NCBI GenBank assembly: GCA_027660625.1
Contig: JAQDNC010000007.1
Span: 77,207 to 141,206, forward strand
Source of the DNA: Coriobacteriaceae bacterium AM100-PB1-1D-6A
Lineage (GTDB): Bacteria > Actinomycetota > Coriobacteriia > Coriobacteriales > Coriobacteriaceae
Direction: 5' to 3'
Length of the DNA stretch: 64,000 bases
Positions 28,301 to 36,235 of the stretch are shown in pieces (position 1 is the stretch's first letter; each line of letters starts with the position of its first letter). The translations under genes and the position numbers were made by a program. The notes beneath the pieces were generated by a model, which ran no database searches, was not told where the DNA came from, and saw nothing but the letters and a program-made list of their open reading frames with translations.

Positions 28301-31300
28301 CGTCACATAGCCGCTCACGGCACCATACGTCGCTTCGTCGTAATACCAAAGCTGCTTGCCCGGGTACTCCGTACTCCCATCAATCTCGGATCCGTAGGTC
28401 ACCTTGCCCGCATCGGCATCAGCCCTAGTAAAGGTGTAGTCCGCAGAGCCCGTGCCCGTGCTTCCGTAGCCAAAACTCTCCAGCAGGCTCGCATGGGTGA
28501 AGATCGTATTGTTCTCTTGGCTGGGCAAGCTGATTTGCTCAAACTTCGCCGTCACCTGATCGGCCTCACTGCCTACACCAAGCTTTCCGAACAGCGACGT
28601 AGCCGCCTTGGTGCCACTCGTGTACCCAGTAGTCTTGATATTCTTCGCGTTCAGGCTCACGTACTTCTGCATCTCGTTGATGAGCAGAGGCATATAGGCG
28701 TTAGCGTCCGTGGCGCTGTTGGCGCCGTCGACAATCAGATTGTTGAGTGTAAGATCATCAATTGAGATCTTTCTAATCTTGGTGCCATTGCCGTCGCTGG
28801 ACCCATACACGTAGCGGCACACGAGCGCGCCCGATGAGCTTCCGCCCGCGCCAATAGCGTCAGTAGAGCTCTTTCCGTCATTGATAACGGGCCCAACGGT
28901 ACCACCCAAAGTGACGTTGCTTACTGTGAGATCGCCGTCTGCCACCGTTTGAAAAAGACCGCAGTGCATGTTCTCGTGCTGGGTGGCATCGGAGTTTAGC
29001 TTGTTGCCATTCTGCTCGGCCTTGATCTTGGAGTAGTAGAAGGTGATGGCCGCATTATTAACCGTCACCTCTCCGATCGGTTGAGTGGGATAGTAGCTGT
29101 AGCCGGCCAAATCGATTGTGCCCGTTATGGTTATGGAATCATCGAGCCCTGTCGTACCATCGGGAACGATTGTCGAACGAATACCGGCGGGAGCATAGCA
29201 GAAAGCAGACCATAAGAGCAGCTTGTCCGCTGTATCGATTTGACTGCCACTAAAGCCGCCTTCACAATTCTTAGAGGCTATGTCGAGGTTGTAGAAGTAG
29301 CGGGTATTGCCGTTCGTATTCTGGCTTCGACCGAAAGACGAGCGATTATGGTAGCTGTTGTCTTTTGTGGAATCGCCGTCCATGTCCAGCTTGTTTTTCT
29401 GTGTGTGTAGCGAAACGACCGTGTTCCAGTCGGCGTCCATGAGCTTGCTGCCGTTGTTTGGTTTTACACCGCTGCCAACCCATTCATCGAAGGACGTTAC
29501 GCCCGACGCAACGATGGCCCCCTCGCCGGTGGGCACCCTATAGGCGGTATCCCAATAAGCCCTGTCCTCCAAGTACAGGCCTAGGTAGCTCTCGACGCCA
29601 TATGTCGTCTTATCATCCACCTTGCAGCCGCGGCAAACTAGAACGCCGAGCGTCTGAGCGGCGCCTGCATTAATCTTTGTGCCCGAGAGATCGATGGCGT
29701 AGTTGTTGATAATCCAGTGACCGCTGGCTGCGTATACAAGGCCGCCAAGCTCCTTGGAATCATCCACAGTCGCGATTATAGAAGCGTTGGTCGTTTTCAA
29801 AGCATAGGAGTTTTCACTCTTGTTAATGTTGTCATCTCCGATAGTTACGACCGCGTTGCCCCAGCTATAACCCAAGAGACCGCCCACGCCATTGAGCTTA
29901 TCGCCGTTCTTTCCGACTCCCATCTTGAACGAGTTGAACGAAAGGCCCGTAATGTTAACGTCCTTTTTGGCCGAGTTGGCTATTGCCCCATCAGCCCCAT
30001 AGGTGCTCTGTGCGATGCAGCCGATAAGACCGCCGACCTGGGCAATCTTGCCGCTGGTGCAATTGCCGGTTTCGATTGATCCGGCGACTTCGAGGCCCGC
30101 AACATTGAATGACGAGCCATAATCGCCCACATAACCAATGGCGCCGCCAATGCGACTATTGCCGTTAAGCGTTTTAGTTGCAGCGATGGTCGCTTGAGCC
30201 CTGCTGTTATCCTTAAACGCAACCGTAGAAGCCGCCGACACGCTGCCCGCAATACCACCAATGTTCACTTCGTTGCCGAACGTATCATCACACGCGATAT
30301 TCGTTTTGCACGTTACGCCAGACAATGGCAGGTTGCCGACGATGGTACCTGCAAGCGACCCGGCATCGATAGCCGAACCGTTATCAAACTTCATGGAACC
30401 AGCGATTGTGACGTTGGAGATGGTTGCGCCGTTGACGGCCGCGAACAAGCCCAAGCGGCCGTGGCGGTAGATTTTGCCGTTGCCGTTGCTCGTGTCATTG
30501 CCGTCGAGCACAGCTTCACCACGCTTGCCGTACGGCTCGCCGACGGCAAGGTTGATTGTGCCGTTGCCATTTGTGCCGCCGCCGTTCAACGTTCCCGAGA
30601 AAACTTGCGAGCCGTCTGCACGATCCTGCGTGAAACCCGTCAGGCCCGTGCCCTTGAGATCAATAGTGCCGTTCACCGTAATGGTCGAGGACTGCAAGAT
30701 GTTCGGGTTGTTTTCGGAAACGCCCTCGACCATGGAGTAGTAGCCGTTGGTTTGCCAGGTGATTGCAAGTTTGGCGAAATCCTCAACAGAGGTTAGGGTG
30801 TAGGCACCGTTAGCTGCCGTCAACGAATCCGGCAAGGTCAACTTATGAGTGTCCACATCAAGCTTAATGAAGTCGCCGCCCAGACGAATAACTTCGCCGT
30901 AGGTCGCGATGTCGTCCGTCTTCGAGGCAGTATTGCTACGTTTGAAGGTCCAGCCCGCTGCACCCTTGTCAGCGTCAGAGCCATCGCCGACAGCAAAAAT
31001 CAGCGCGTTGTGATTCTCGTATACGAGCTGGCCCGTCGTGCTGTTTTCGGCAAAACTTGCGCCCGACAGATCCGTGATGCCGCTGAATTTGATTACAGCA
31101 TTCCACGCGGAGCCTGCAATTCCCGCGGCACGGTTGCTTTGCGCCTTACCGATAGGATTGTCGCTTGTAAGTTTGAAATCTCGCACGTCAAGGACATTGC
31201 GCGCGTCGACAACGCCCACGGCACCACCGAACTTTCCGGCGTCCGTTCGCGTCGGGGCATCTCCCTTGCACGCAACCGTCACGCCGTCGAGCACAACGGC

Positions 31301-33052
31301 GACAGGCTGCGAATTGGAGTCCGCGCTATCGCCAACATAGCCAACAACACCGCCCGTATCGGACAGCTTGCCCGCAAGTTCAAACTCAATTGAGCACGTT
31401 TTCTTATCCGCATCCTTTTGGACCACAAAGGCGCGCAGCGACTCATCGACGCCTTTTGCCGTCGCAAACACCTTGCCGACAAGGCCGCCGTAGCTGCCGT
31501 TGAAGCTAACTTCTTCCGGTAAGGTGAACTTGCTCTTATACGTTCCGCCTTGCACCACGATGTCGCCATTAGAAATATCGGCCACACCAAAAAGGGCGCC
31601 GGCGCGTTGCGATGCACCAAGCGTCACAAGCTTGCCCAGGTCGAACATATTGGGCTTAACGATAAATCCTTGCGCAAAGCTCACGTCGCCGATGACGCCA
31701 CCGGAGCAAGCGCTGTCTTTATCGCCGACGTTGCACGCCGGCTTAACCGTTACGCCATCAGCGATGTTGAGCGTGAGGTTGGTGGCCTTACCGATAAGAC
31801 CGCCCGCCGCGTTTTTACCTGCGACGCTCAGCGCCGAGACATCGATGCCAGTTGGTAGGGCGACGGTGGCACCCTCCCGCGCCTCGCCGATAAGACCCCC
31901 CGCGTTGGCATCAGCGGCTGTCGCGTTGATAGTGGGGGTACCGTCGAGTTTGTCCGGCAGGGCGAGGCCCGCAAGCGTAAGCGATGCTCCTTCGGCAAGG
32001 GTGTTCACAAGCAAGCCCATGTTGCCTGTGCTCGATTGCATATCGATCGCCAGGGGGCTGTTCGCGCTTGTCACGTAGGTTGCGTTAAGCGTGAGCGCGC
32101 CCGTGACCTCGCCCACAAGTGGCGAGGCGAGCTTGCAGATGTCCTTTTCGGTATCGCTCTTGGGCGTGCCCACGGTTACGGTGGCAGCAAGCGTCTTGTC
32201 CGCGCCCGTGACCTTTGCGGCCACGATGGGCTGGGCATCGGTACCCTTCCAGGTGAGCTTTACGGTGCTGTTGGCGTCGCTGAGCTCGATGTTGTTGAAG
32301 AGCGTCTTGTTGACGGTCAGGGTCCTGTCGCCGAGGTTGAGCGCGCCTTTGAAAGGGTAGGCATCGCTGCCGAAGCCCTGGAACGTGAGGCTACCCAGGC
32401 CGTCCACGATCTCCGCGCCGCACACGTCGAAGTCGATACCGGTCGAGCCACCTTTGGAGATGTTCGCGTTCTGGTAGATGGCGGGATCGGTGTTGGAGAT
32501 GGCGATAAGGTCGGCGTTGGACTCAAAGGTAATGGCCGTGACGGCGCCCAAGTCGTCAGTGATGACATTGCCGTCACCCAACGCGTGCCTGAGATCCTCG
32601 ACAGTAGCGATGGTGGGGGCGGTGTTTGCCTGATCAGCAGCATCCGCGTCCGCGTCATCCGCTTGTTCTCCGTCAGCAGCACCCTCATCGGCAGCCGCAT
32701 CGTCTTGGGACGCGTCGCCCTCCGTTGGGGTATCGCCGTTAGTGGTTCCATCGGTCGTGGAGTCCTGTGATTCGCCAGCGTTGGTAGAACCGTCGCTGCC
32801 CTCGGTAGCGCCAGCGTCGGCGCCCGGAGTCGTTGCGACATCATCAGATGTAGTCTGGTCAGCATCTTGCAGCGCGGTGGCCACAGCATCCTGTACGGAG
32901 CGCGCCGTGTTGCCCGCGGCGCGCGCGGCGGAGACGGATGCCTCCATGACGGCGTCGAGCTCTTGCGCGAACACCTCCGTGGAGGGCGCAAGCGCCTGGA
33001 AAATCATGATCGCGGTCAGGCATGCGGTTGTTATGCGCTTTGCCGTTCTCAT
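22376..33052 (-). CDS. Giant secreted GLUG-repeat beta-helix surface protein (3,558 aa)
   Basis: Begins with a signal peptide (residues 1-30, ending in EVFAQ), then a Thr/Asp/Glu/Ala-rich low-complexity region (about 60-145). The central body (about 150-2650) holds over twenty GG(L/V/I)(I/L/V)G motifs such as GGLIGEAREG, GGLIGKATN, GGVVGYVGDS, GGAIGYVGDY, GGLLGSSGRA and GGYVGTVAS. These are typical of GLUG repeats stacked as a right-handed beta-helix, as in adhesins. The last 900 residues read as beta-sandwich or Ig-like modules. There is no LPxTG, no C-terminal membrane helix and no choline- or cell-wall-binding repeat, so the attachment mode is unclear. Last gene of a four-gene operon with three small anchored proteins. 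GAGGTAGGA precedes the ATG. Adhesin is inference from architecture. Confidence 0.88.
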   Translation of the reverse strand: MRTAKRITTACLTAIMIFQALAPSTEVFAQELDAVMEASVSAARAAGNTARSVQDAVATALQDADQTTSDDVATTPGADAGATEGSDGSTNAGESQDSTTDGTTNGDTPTEGDASQDDAAADEGAADGEQADDADADAADQANTAPTIATVEDLRHALGDGNVITDDLGAVTAITFESNADLIAISNTDPAIYQNANISKGGSTGIDFDVCGAEIVDGLGSLTFQGFGSDAYPFKGALNLGDRTLTVNKTLFNNIELSDANSTVKLTWKGTDAQPIVAAKVTGADKTLAATVTVGTPKSDTEKDICKLASPLVGEVTGALTLNATYVTSANSPLAIDMQSSTGNMGLLVNTLAEGASLTLAGLALPDKLDGTPTINATAADANAGGLIGEAREGATVALPTGIDVSALSVAGKNAAGGLIGKATNLTLNIADGVTVKPACNVGDKDSACSGGVIGDVSFAQGFIVKPNMFDLGKLVTLGASQRAGALFGVADISNGDIVVQGGTYKSKFTLPEEVSFNGSYGGLVGKVFATAKGVDESLRAFVVQKDADKKTCSIEFELAGKLSDTGGVVGYVGDSADSNSQPVAVVLDGVTVACKGDAPTRTDAGKFGGAVGVVDARNVLDVRDFKLTSDNPIGKAQSNRAAGIAGSAWNAVIKFSGITDLSGASFAENSTTGQLVYENHNALIFAVGDGSDADKGAAGWTFKRSNTASKTDDIATYGEVIRLGGDFIKLDVDTHKLTLPDSLTAANGAYTLTSVEDFAKLAITWQTNGYYSMVEGVSENNPNILQSSTITVNGTIDLKGTGLTGFTQDRADGSQVFSGTLNGGGTNGNGTINLAVGEPYGKRGEAVLDGNDTSNGNGKIYRHGRLGLFAAVNGATISNVTIAGSMKFDNGSAIDAGSLAGTIVGNLPLSGVTCKTNIACDDTFGNEVNIGGIAGSVSAASTVAFKDNSRAQATIAATKTLNGNSRIGGAIGYVGDYGSSFNVAGLEVAGSIETGNCTSGKIAQVGGLIGCIAQSTYGADGAIANSAKKDVNITGLSFNSFKMGVGKNGDKLNGVGGLLGYSWGNAVVTIGDDNINKSENSYALKTTNASIIATVDDSKELGGLVYAASGHWIINNYAIDLSGTKINAGAAQTLGVLVCRGCKVDDKTTYGVESYLGLYLEDRAYWDTAYRVPTGEGAIVASGVTSFDEWVGSGVKPNNGSKLMDADWNTVVSLHTQKNKLDMDGDSTKDNSYHNRSSFGRSQNTNGNTRYFYNLDIASKNCEGGFSGSQIDTADKLLLWSAFCYAPAGIRSTIVPDGTTGLDDSITITGTIDLAGYSYYPTQPIGEVTVNNAAITFYYSKIKAEQNGNKLNSDATQHENMHCGLFQTVADGDLTVSNVTLGGTVGPVINDGKSSTDAIGAGGSSSGALVCRYVYGSSDGNGTKIRKISIDDLTLNNLIVDGANSATDANAYMPLLINEMQKYVSLNAKNIKTTGYTSGTKAATSLFGKLGVGSEADQVTAKFEQISLPSQENNTIFTHASLLESFGYGSTGTGSADYTFTRADADAGKVTYGSEIDGSTEYPGKQLWYYDEATYGAVSGYVTVDGKKDGDVRPWFGDYLPYVYKGKAAEDGVQYHEIKVNQRIPKLVMGCGTYGDPYSVTNAAEMNAIANYINNMTALDGWEVTIVADQGRLCTRRSSDHSTDNEVTYVYKQANGTDNKWEKKTGDASTNSPQTLSDETMHRYMQSAYYSIEPTEGNTITLDGASFGGFGNRANPFRGVIVGNFGSDNKNATIKIENNEGSLRGLIPYSYGSVVRDLNIRYVNASATITYSAKDADGVPTAFFGGVVGCILGGDNIIDGVVVNGTTAENPTTGFTVTGGGDKPHLVPIGGYVGAIAGGGVIFRNMDKSGKSSWRAGTGDKSRGLGKGNFDLYNNPYVGRVIDGYAFSEGCKVENGNANYQINELTKKGTPCVTTTGTDNKYLGTNAEAPVTMVKNAQGLLVLSAIISSGAGAGAAHTNYSNNGVFRGSKAYWGSDSQDPAICGYLFGNKEYGKVRNANYANVGKPESAAGDFEIAKNDDQKAPGKQGWHGPLDHDDDVNSPYLVASYAADYQTGYVCASKSIGMSLEFKQGDTYDMTDYGTGYVGLNGRYYSNACNSNQPGTDRDRITPHVATIDGNGATITVGTEGTAYGVVEYADDDYKVSGVGGLFSTVMFTSTNVGQSVTANDGAQVKDLTFSNCNVALTYIDTNGEAKPGEAPNDLTGAGLLAGATANYDDGTCGIYRNVQMKNCTVSGAKSVGGLLGSSGRARRTTSEDRTYMVEFGDGWGPAYLYDCSYTGLNVTGEKNVGGYVGTVASACGVWTTAGTGVSERTVGKNSTITATGTVPYVGGVLGYVERSDISVNTNIGTTTAAQSSCTAVISGVNVLATGSNSDDHMGAGGVVGRARGGVISMSNVRIDGGNGTENAVIGDKAGTNNSIYNAGGLIGEVTSSGSPNKYWFDDCSVKNVSIAGTGKCSGGLIGYFFSNVNIACNNIAIENATIKGNWSGGLLGANNASNSGSVVIDVTNTKVSNTTFSERSNGGIMGDGRGQFHLLNVLMDSNSYNAGKTQGVLLGEVDTGDGKYSLSAAGVEVKPGSGKTTSDLPPMVYTTNTNTAAVNEKTYIAFGDYNGTAAAPNENKTLYGAGDTATTATSPYVTTRPVSTLAVRASDGDTTDRYLFGDGAAIDTATTIQSQAGARVPGRYTYTNIAGINDAGAYQNTSTYSADSSRSTYNANNITSGKKAKTDFPVLVIPGNDTTTVESYLNIVTNGGFSDARRLNGSTAHVTATAEVFSLADNGTFVKDVAASQAPTLKVLNNGTSSMAFRASTDWDNEQGRFTLLTVTFSEAGQSYRVQVPIIVKRMLEIDFTATYSEGANFKAADYATKYDKHVLVSSGDTMTGYLTWTYGSARGKPVDYGWNTLLEAGGSMGPLNKSITFGATLPEGTQLTLVDTANNSREYHYTVGTGGATSVKLTEFVDAGNKAYYTEPWLSEIVGVKADEAKEDKDGAWVKLADDEVKDKSQAELAKMAGAKVDGAYYRARTSSDATGTFYTLSVDKEEPKSENFYLVVRTPAGSAGVNGYTATTVDTSLNEHINYLLRGKKAADGKAAEDGHQNTPSTYSVASNYTHSLVDNKRNLVDNRDSINRMELKEATYSLSMNVSDTVTFDSSQQYTSSDALYYQLDSSLVTYHDGVIADSVGYPTGTQGTYEFYVKVGDNYYTWGGSGWNLAGTKETPVVSGLSWTANGGDMSLVLTDAEGNPIDMSGLREIAKNHVNAFTVTMRAALTMTEPACQAGIVASQNSGTDRYTKPNYRAYLSTHADTLSTSSNSAYNDGGAGYYRMDVGSSTIALEASKKSQLGINIDDLKSADGEIALVGTYDLSKLTGAEAKIDAANTVTYTLSLEQRQDNGGYAPVGDISNYITVLGSDYLGTGAASADGNSYVFTDTKTNGAFLTRDGNSLAFKHAFRVKVNTNVEGENQTYANYRLVLTANIMTGNVVDDTPVNVSNLDGYSHSDYVTYTLARINTEGIRHETKTN

Positions 33053-33116
33053 CTGGTCCTACCTCGTTCTATCTCATGCCCCGTGCGGGGTCTCAAAATC
33101 ACAGATTGCGGTTGGC

Positions 33117-34094
33117 CTACGCAGCCCTGCACGTAACACCGATGTCATCCAAGCTGCCGGGCGCGGCATCCGTCGAACGGTAAAAGGTAATAATCTCCGA
33201 CCCGGGATCCATGGTGAACGTAACCGACCTTCCATCAAAGGTCGCGTCGGAATGATTCGTCGCCAAAAATGGGTCAAGCTCAACCTTGTCGCCCCATGTA
33301 AGCTTGATTTTTGTTGGCGCGCCCGTAACGGTCGCGCGATAGTTGTAAGCGTCGAAAGCGTTGATATCCGAGTTCTTGTCGACCCACTCGCCCGAAACGC
33401 CCGAAGCCGTTACCTCTGCACGCTCGGAAGGCGCAATCTTGGCGGCGAGCCATTTAAGATTGGTGCCGGGGCTATTGGAGCCGACCTGGGCCTTAACGGT
33501 GAAGGATGCTTTGTTGAGGTCCGCCTTGGAAAATGTAACCTTATAGGTATACATGGTTGCCCTGTTGGCAGGGAAGGAAAGGTCGACCGTGCCGCCCGCC
33601 GTCAGCGTGGGCGAACCGCTTATGCTCCAAGCTTTCGTCGTTCCCGTCGCCTTCACGCTCAGCGTCGCGTTAACGTCCTTGTCGTTGACCTTGTTCTTGT
33701 CGCCCAGCAGATGGTTGTAAATGCGAAAGGTAAAAGAGCAGTTTTCCCCACTCGTGTCGGCGATGACGCTTCGGACGGCAATACCCTCATCATTCAGCGT
33801 CTCATTCGTGTAGCCCGTAAGCATGTCCGAGGCAAACAGCGCCTGTGACGTGCCCGAGACAGCGACCGACTTAAGGAAGTCGCCCGCCAAAAAGGCCGTG
33901 TAAGTAAGGTGGGTACCCGCCGCAATCGCGACGGCGCATAGCAGCACCGCAACCGCCCACAGGCGCTTGCGCATTTTGGAAGCAGGGGCCGCCGACTCTA
34001 CGCAGCAAGGCTCTGCCTTAGAATCATCCACCTGCGCAAAGTGCTTGCCAACAGGCCTCGCGATTTCATTTTGCTCTTTCTTGTCTTTTCGCAT
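33117..34094 (-). CDS. Membrane-anchored surface protein, third gene of the giant-protein operon
   Basis: A 325-residue protein. Residues 1-50 are hydrophilic and cytoplasmic, residues about 55-80 form one hydrophobic segment (LWAVAVLLCAVAIAAG...), and the rest is an extracytoplasmic beta-rich domain with many Thr, Ser and Val. It has no recognised catalytic motif. ATG 34094 was selected because GGGAGGGG is positioned just upstream; the longer frame to 34223 overlaps the previous gene. The TM-then-VAVSG layout recalls SipW-dependent TasA/camelysin fibre proteins, but similarity is only at the architecture level. Probably displayed with or attached to the giant protein encoded 64 bp downstream. 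Confidence 0.75.
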   Translation of the reverse strand: MRKDKKEQNEIARPVGKHFAQVDDSKAEPCCVESAAPASKMRKRLWAVAVLLCAVAIAAGTHLTYTAFLAGDFLKSVAVSGTSQALFASDMLTGYTNETLNDEGIAVRSVIADTSGENCSFTFRIYNHLLGDKNKVNDKDVNATLSVKATGTTKAWSISGSPTLTAGGTVDLSFPANRATMYTYKVTFSKADLNKASFTVKAQVGSNSPGTNLKWLAAKIAPSERAEVTASGVSGEWVDKNSDINAFDAYNYRATVTGAPTKIKLTWGDKVELDPFLATNHSDATFDGRSVTFTMDPGSEIITFYRSTDAAPGSLDDIGVTCRAA

Positions 34095-34117
34095 CTGGCG
34101 CCCCTCCCTTCTTGTTA

Positions 34118-34918
34118 TTAGTTGCCACTCGTGCCGCGAGCAATTAGATAAACCATGTCGGTCTCTTTGACGTTGGAGACCGTCTTTCCGTTTACGGTCA
34201 CAACGCCCGGATTCCATGTGCACTCGATGATGAAGTTCGTGGCGACGTTGGCTGTTTTGCCATTCCAGCCATCGAGCCCACTCCCTGCGAACTTGTGGTA
34301 CCGATACAGCGGACGGGCGTTTTTCTGGACATTCACGTACGAGCCGTACGTCGGGTCGTTTGCCTCAAGCTCTTTAGCCAACGCACTTGTCCCGTCCGCG
34401 GAGTTGATAAAAGCAAACTCAATCGGGGTGCTGCTCTTCTTGCTCCATGAGTAGGTGCGGTTGAGCCCGTCGAGGCCGACCACAGTGCCGTTTTTATCGT
34501 TCGGATTATTGACCGTCACGTGATACACGTTGATTGTCAGCCCCGTGATATTCGTTGTGTTGGCAATCTGCAGCTCAAACGCTTGACCGCCGGCAGCGGG
34601 ATCGCCATTGTCGCTCTGCACACAAAACGCGCGACGAACGGTCACGGTGCCGTCTATGTTTTTAACATCGCCCCGTGACTCGTCATACGAAATCTCGATG
34701 GGCTCGATGCTCGTCTGGTTGGGACCCATGATCTTAAGCTGCGCGGGCGTTTGGATCTTGCCCACCGTAGACAGACTTTTGCTGCCCACAAACCACGAGA
34801 GCGACAAGCCGATGATAAGAGCGATTGCCGCCAGCAATATCAGGACCGCAAGGGCCTGTGCGCGGTGGTTTTCTATCCAATTGCGGGCATCGCCGAGGCG
34901 CGTTTGCATGGTGCTCAT
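34118..34918 (-). CDS. Membrane-anchored surface protein, second gene of the operon
   Basis: A 266-residue protein with a cytoplasmic stub (1-20), one membrane helix (about 21-45, AVLILLAAIALIIGLSLSWF) and an external domain of about 220 residues with no known motif. The WFVGSKSLSTVG after the helix resembles the start of the sister protein (WFAANNRVSATG), so genes one and two are probably paralogues of a small anchored-fibre family. Overlaps the upstream stop codon by 4 nt; AGGAGG lies 10 nt before the start. Confidence 0.75.
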   Translation of the reverse strand: MSTMQTRLGDARNWIENHRAQALAVLILLAAIALIIGLSLSWFVGSKSLSTVGKIQTPAQLKIMGPNQTSIEPIEISYDESRGDVKNIDGTVTVRRAFCVQSDNGDPAAGGQAFELQIANTTNITGLTINVYHVTVNNPNDKNGTVVGLDGLNRTYSWSKKSSTPIEFAFINSADGTSALAKELEANDPTYGSYVNVQKNARPLYRYHKFAGSGLDGWNGKTANVATNFIIECTWNPGVVTVNGKTVSNVKETDMVYLIARGTSGN

Positions 34919-35952
34919 GAGCTCACGCCCTCCTGAGCGCTAATTCTAAGTTGGATGTATTTGACCTTATTGCCGATCTGCTCGTCGGCATTGTTGTACA
35001 GCGCCGAGCAGATGGCGGTGTCGCCGAAGGATATGTCAGCCGAAACCGCAGGAGCGTTGGCGGCGCTCGTGCCGTTTGCCGCGCCATAGAAGTAGTTCGC
35101 TTTATGCGCGTTCATATCTGCCTGCAGAGCGCCGTAGTCAGACTTTGCGTCGCCCGCCGCCGCAAACAGGTTCTTGTAGTAATTCGTGTTGCCGGTAAGG
35201 ACGAAGTTTTGGAAGTACTCCGGCCACACCCAGTACAGGCTGATGGTGACGGGTTTGTTCGTTGGCTTGTTCACATCGCCGTTTTCGCAAAATTCGCACT
35301 TGCGAATCTCGATCTTGCTATCAACCACGCGGCCCGAGTAATACCCGTTCTGGTCGCAGCTCGTAAAGAACAGCAAGTGGCCTTTGATCAAGCCAAGGAG
35401 CGCCTCCGCCTCGGGCGCCAGCGTTCCCCCGTCCCCAACAACGCCAACAGTGTTCGTGACCTTAAGCAAGCGCGACAGACTGATCGTGACCCCGTCCAGG
35501 TCACTCACCAGCGGCTTCACCGTAAATGTAATCTTGCCGCGAGCACCCGGGTACAGAGAGCCCGCGGTCTCGTTGTTGAGGTTGGAGCCGAGCGTTACCG
35601 TCATGGCGTCGGTCGTATCCAGGCCATCGATGGCATACTTTTCCTCGGGCGTGCGCTCGGAGCGCTCGTAATAGCCCACGTGCGCGCCGGACTCACCCTC
35701 GCCCGCGGCGGTCAGCGTGTACCGATCCGCCTTCGCCCCGATCGTACCCCCCGTGGCGCTCACTCGGTTATTCGCGGCAAACCAGGCCAGACACGCAAAG
35801 ATGGCAACGATGGCGGCCAACACAAACAGACCGCTCACCAGGAAATCCTTCCAGAAATCCTTGAGGGTCCGCACGTGCTCGTCGGCAGCTTGGCGGTACT
35901 CGGCCGCCGTCTTGTGCTGCTGGAGCTCGCTATGTCGGTCCATGCCACTCAT
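34915..35952 (-). CDS. Membrane-anchored surface protein, first gene of the operon
   Basis: A 345-residue protein: a charged cytoplasmic N-terminus (1-35), one membrane helix (about 38-60, SGLFVLAAIVAIFACLAWF) followed by AANNRVSATG, then a roughly 280-residue external region with no recognised enzyme motif. A CxxC (CEFC) lies near residue 220. The helix-W-F-x(5-7)-SATG pattern is reminiscent of TasA/CalY-like SipW substrates, yet no SipW signal peptidase lies in the window. Start ambiguous between ATG 35952 and ATG 35943. Confidence 0.75.
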   Translation of the reverse strand: MSGMDRHSELQQHKTAAEYRQAADEHVRTLKDFWKDFLVSGLFVLAAIVAIFACLAWFAANNRVSATGGTIGAKADRYTLTAAGEGESGAHVGYYERSERTPEEKYAIDGLDTTDAMTVTLGSNLNNETAGSLYPGARGKITFTVKPLVSDLDGVTISLSRLLKVTNTVGVVGDGGTLAPEAEALLGLIKGHLLFFTSCDQNGYYSGRVVDSKIEIRKCEFCENGDVNKPTNKPVTISLYWVWPEYFQNFVLTGNTNYYKNLFAAAGDAKSDYGALQADMNAHKANYFYGAANGTSAANAPAVSADISFGDTAICSALYNNADEQIGNKVKYIQLRISAQEGVSS

Positions 35953-36130
35953 CGCTTACATTTGCCCTGCTTGCGGGCGTGCCATCCTTTCCGCTCGGTC
36001 GCGTTTATCCGTTGTTCGCAGGTAGAGAATTCAGGCAGAATACAACACCGTACGATAAGGTAAAAGAATAGCATTGACCTGCGGTTCGCTCCACAACGCA
36101 AGCCTTAATGATGTCTTAAAAGTCAAACCC

Positions 36131-36196
36131 TTGGTGCAAGTGGTCAGGTTACTTCGCGCCAACATGGTGCAAACAAACCTGACCCCCTTGCACCAA
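36131..36196. repeat. Short palindromic repeat GGTGCAAG...GTCAGGTT
   Basis: Inverted arms TTGGTGCAAGTGGTCAGGTT (36131-36150) and AACCTGACCCCCTTGCACCA (36176-36195), with a central GGTGCAAACAAACCT. This resembles REP-like sequences mobilised by IS200-type RAYT transposases, none of which is encoded here. It lies in the 283-bp gap between the surface operon promoter and the end of the AAA ATPase gene. Confidence 0.7.
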
Positions 36197-36235
36197 TCCG
36201 TAGCGCCGGGCAGCGGACACACGGCGTGCCGCCCC

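Noticed and set aside
26771..28765. A 664-codon open frame on the plus strand
   Set aside because: It lies wholly antisense within the 3,558-residue surface protein. Open antisense frames are common in GC-rich genes, and it shows no start signal or domain.
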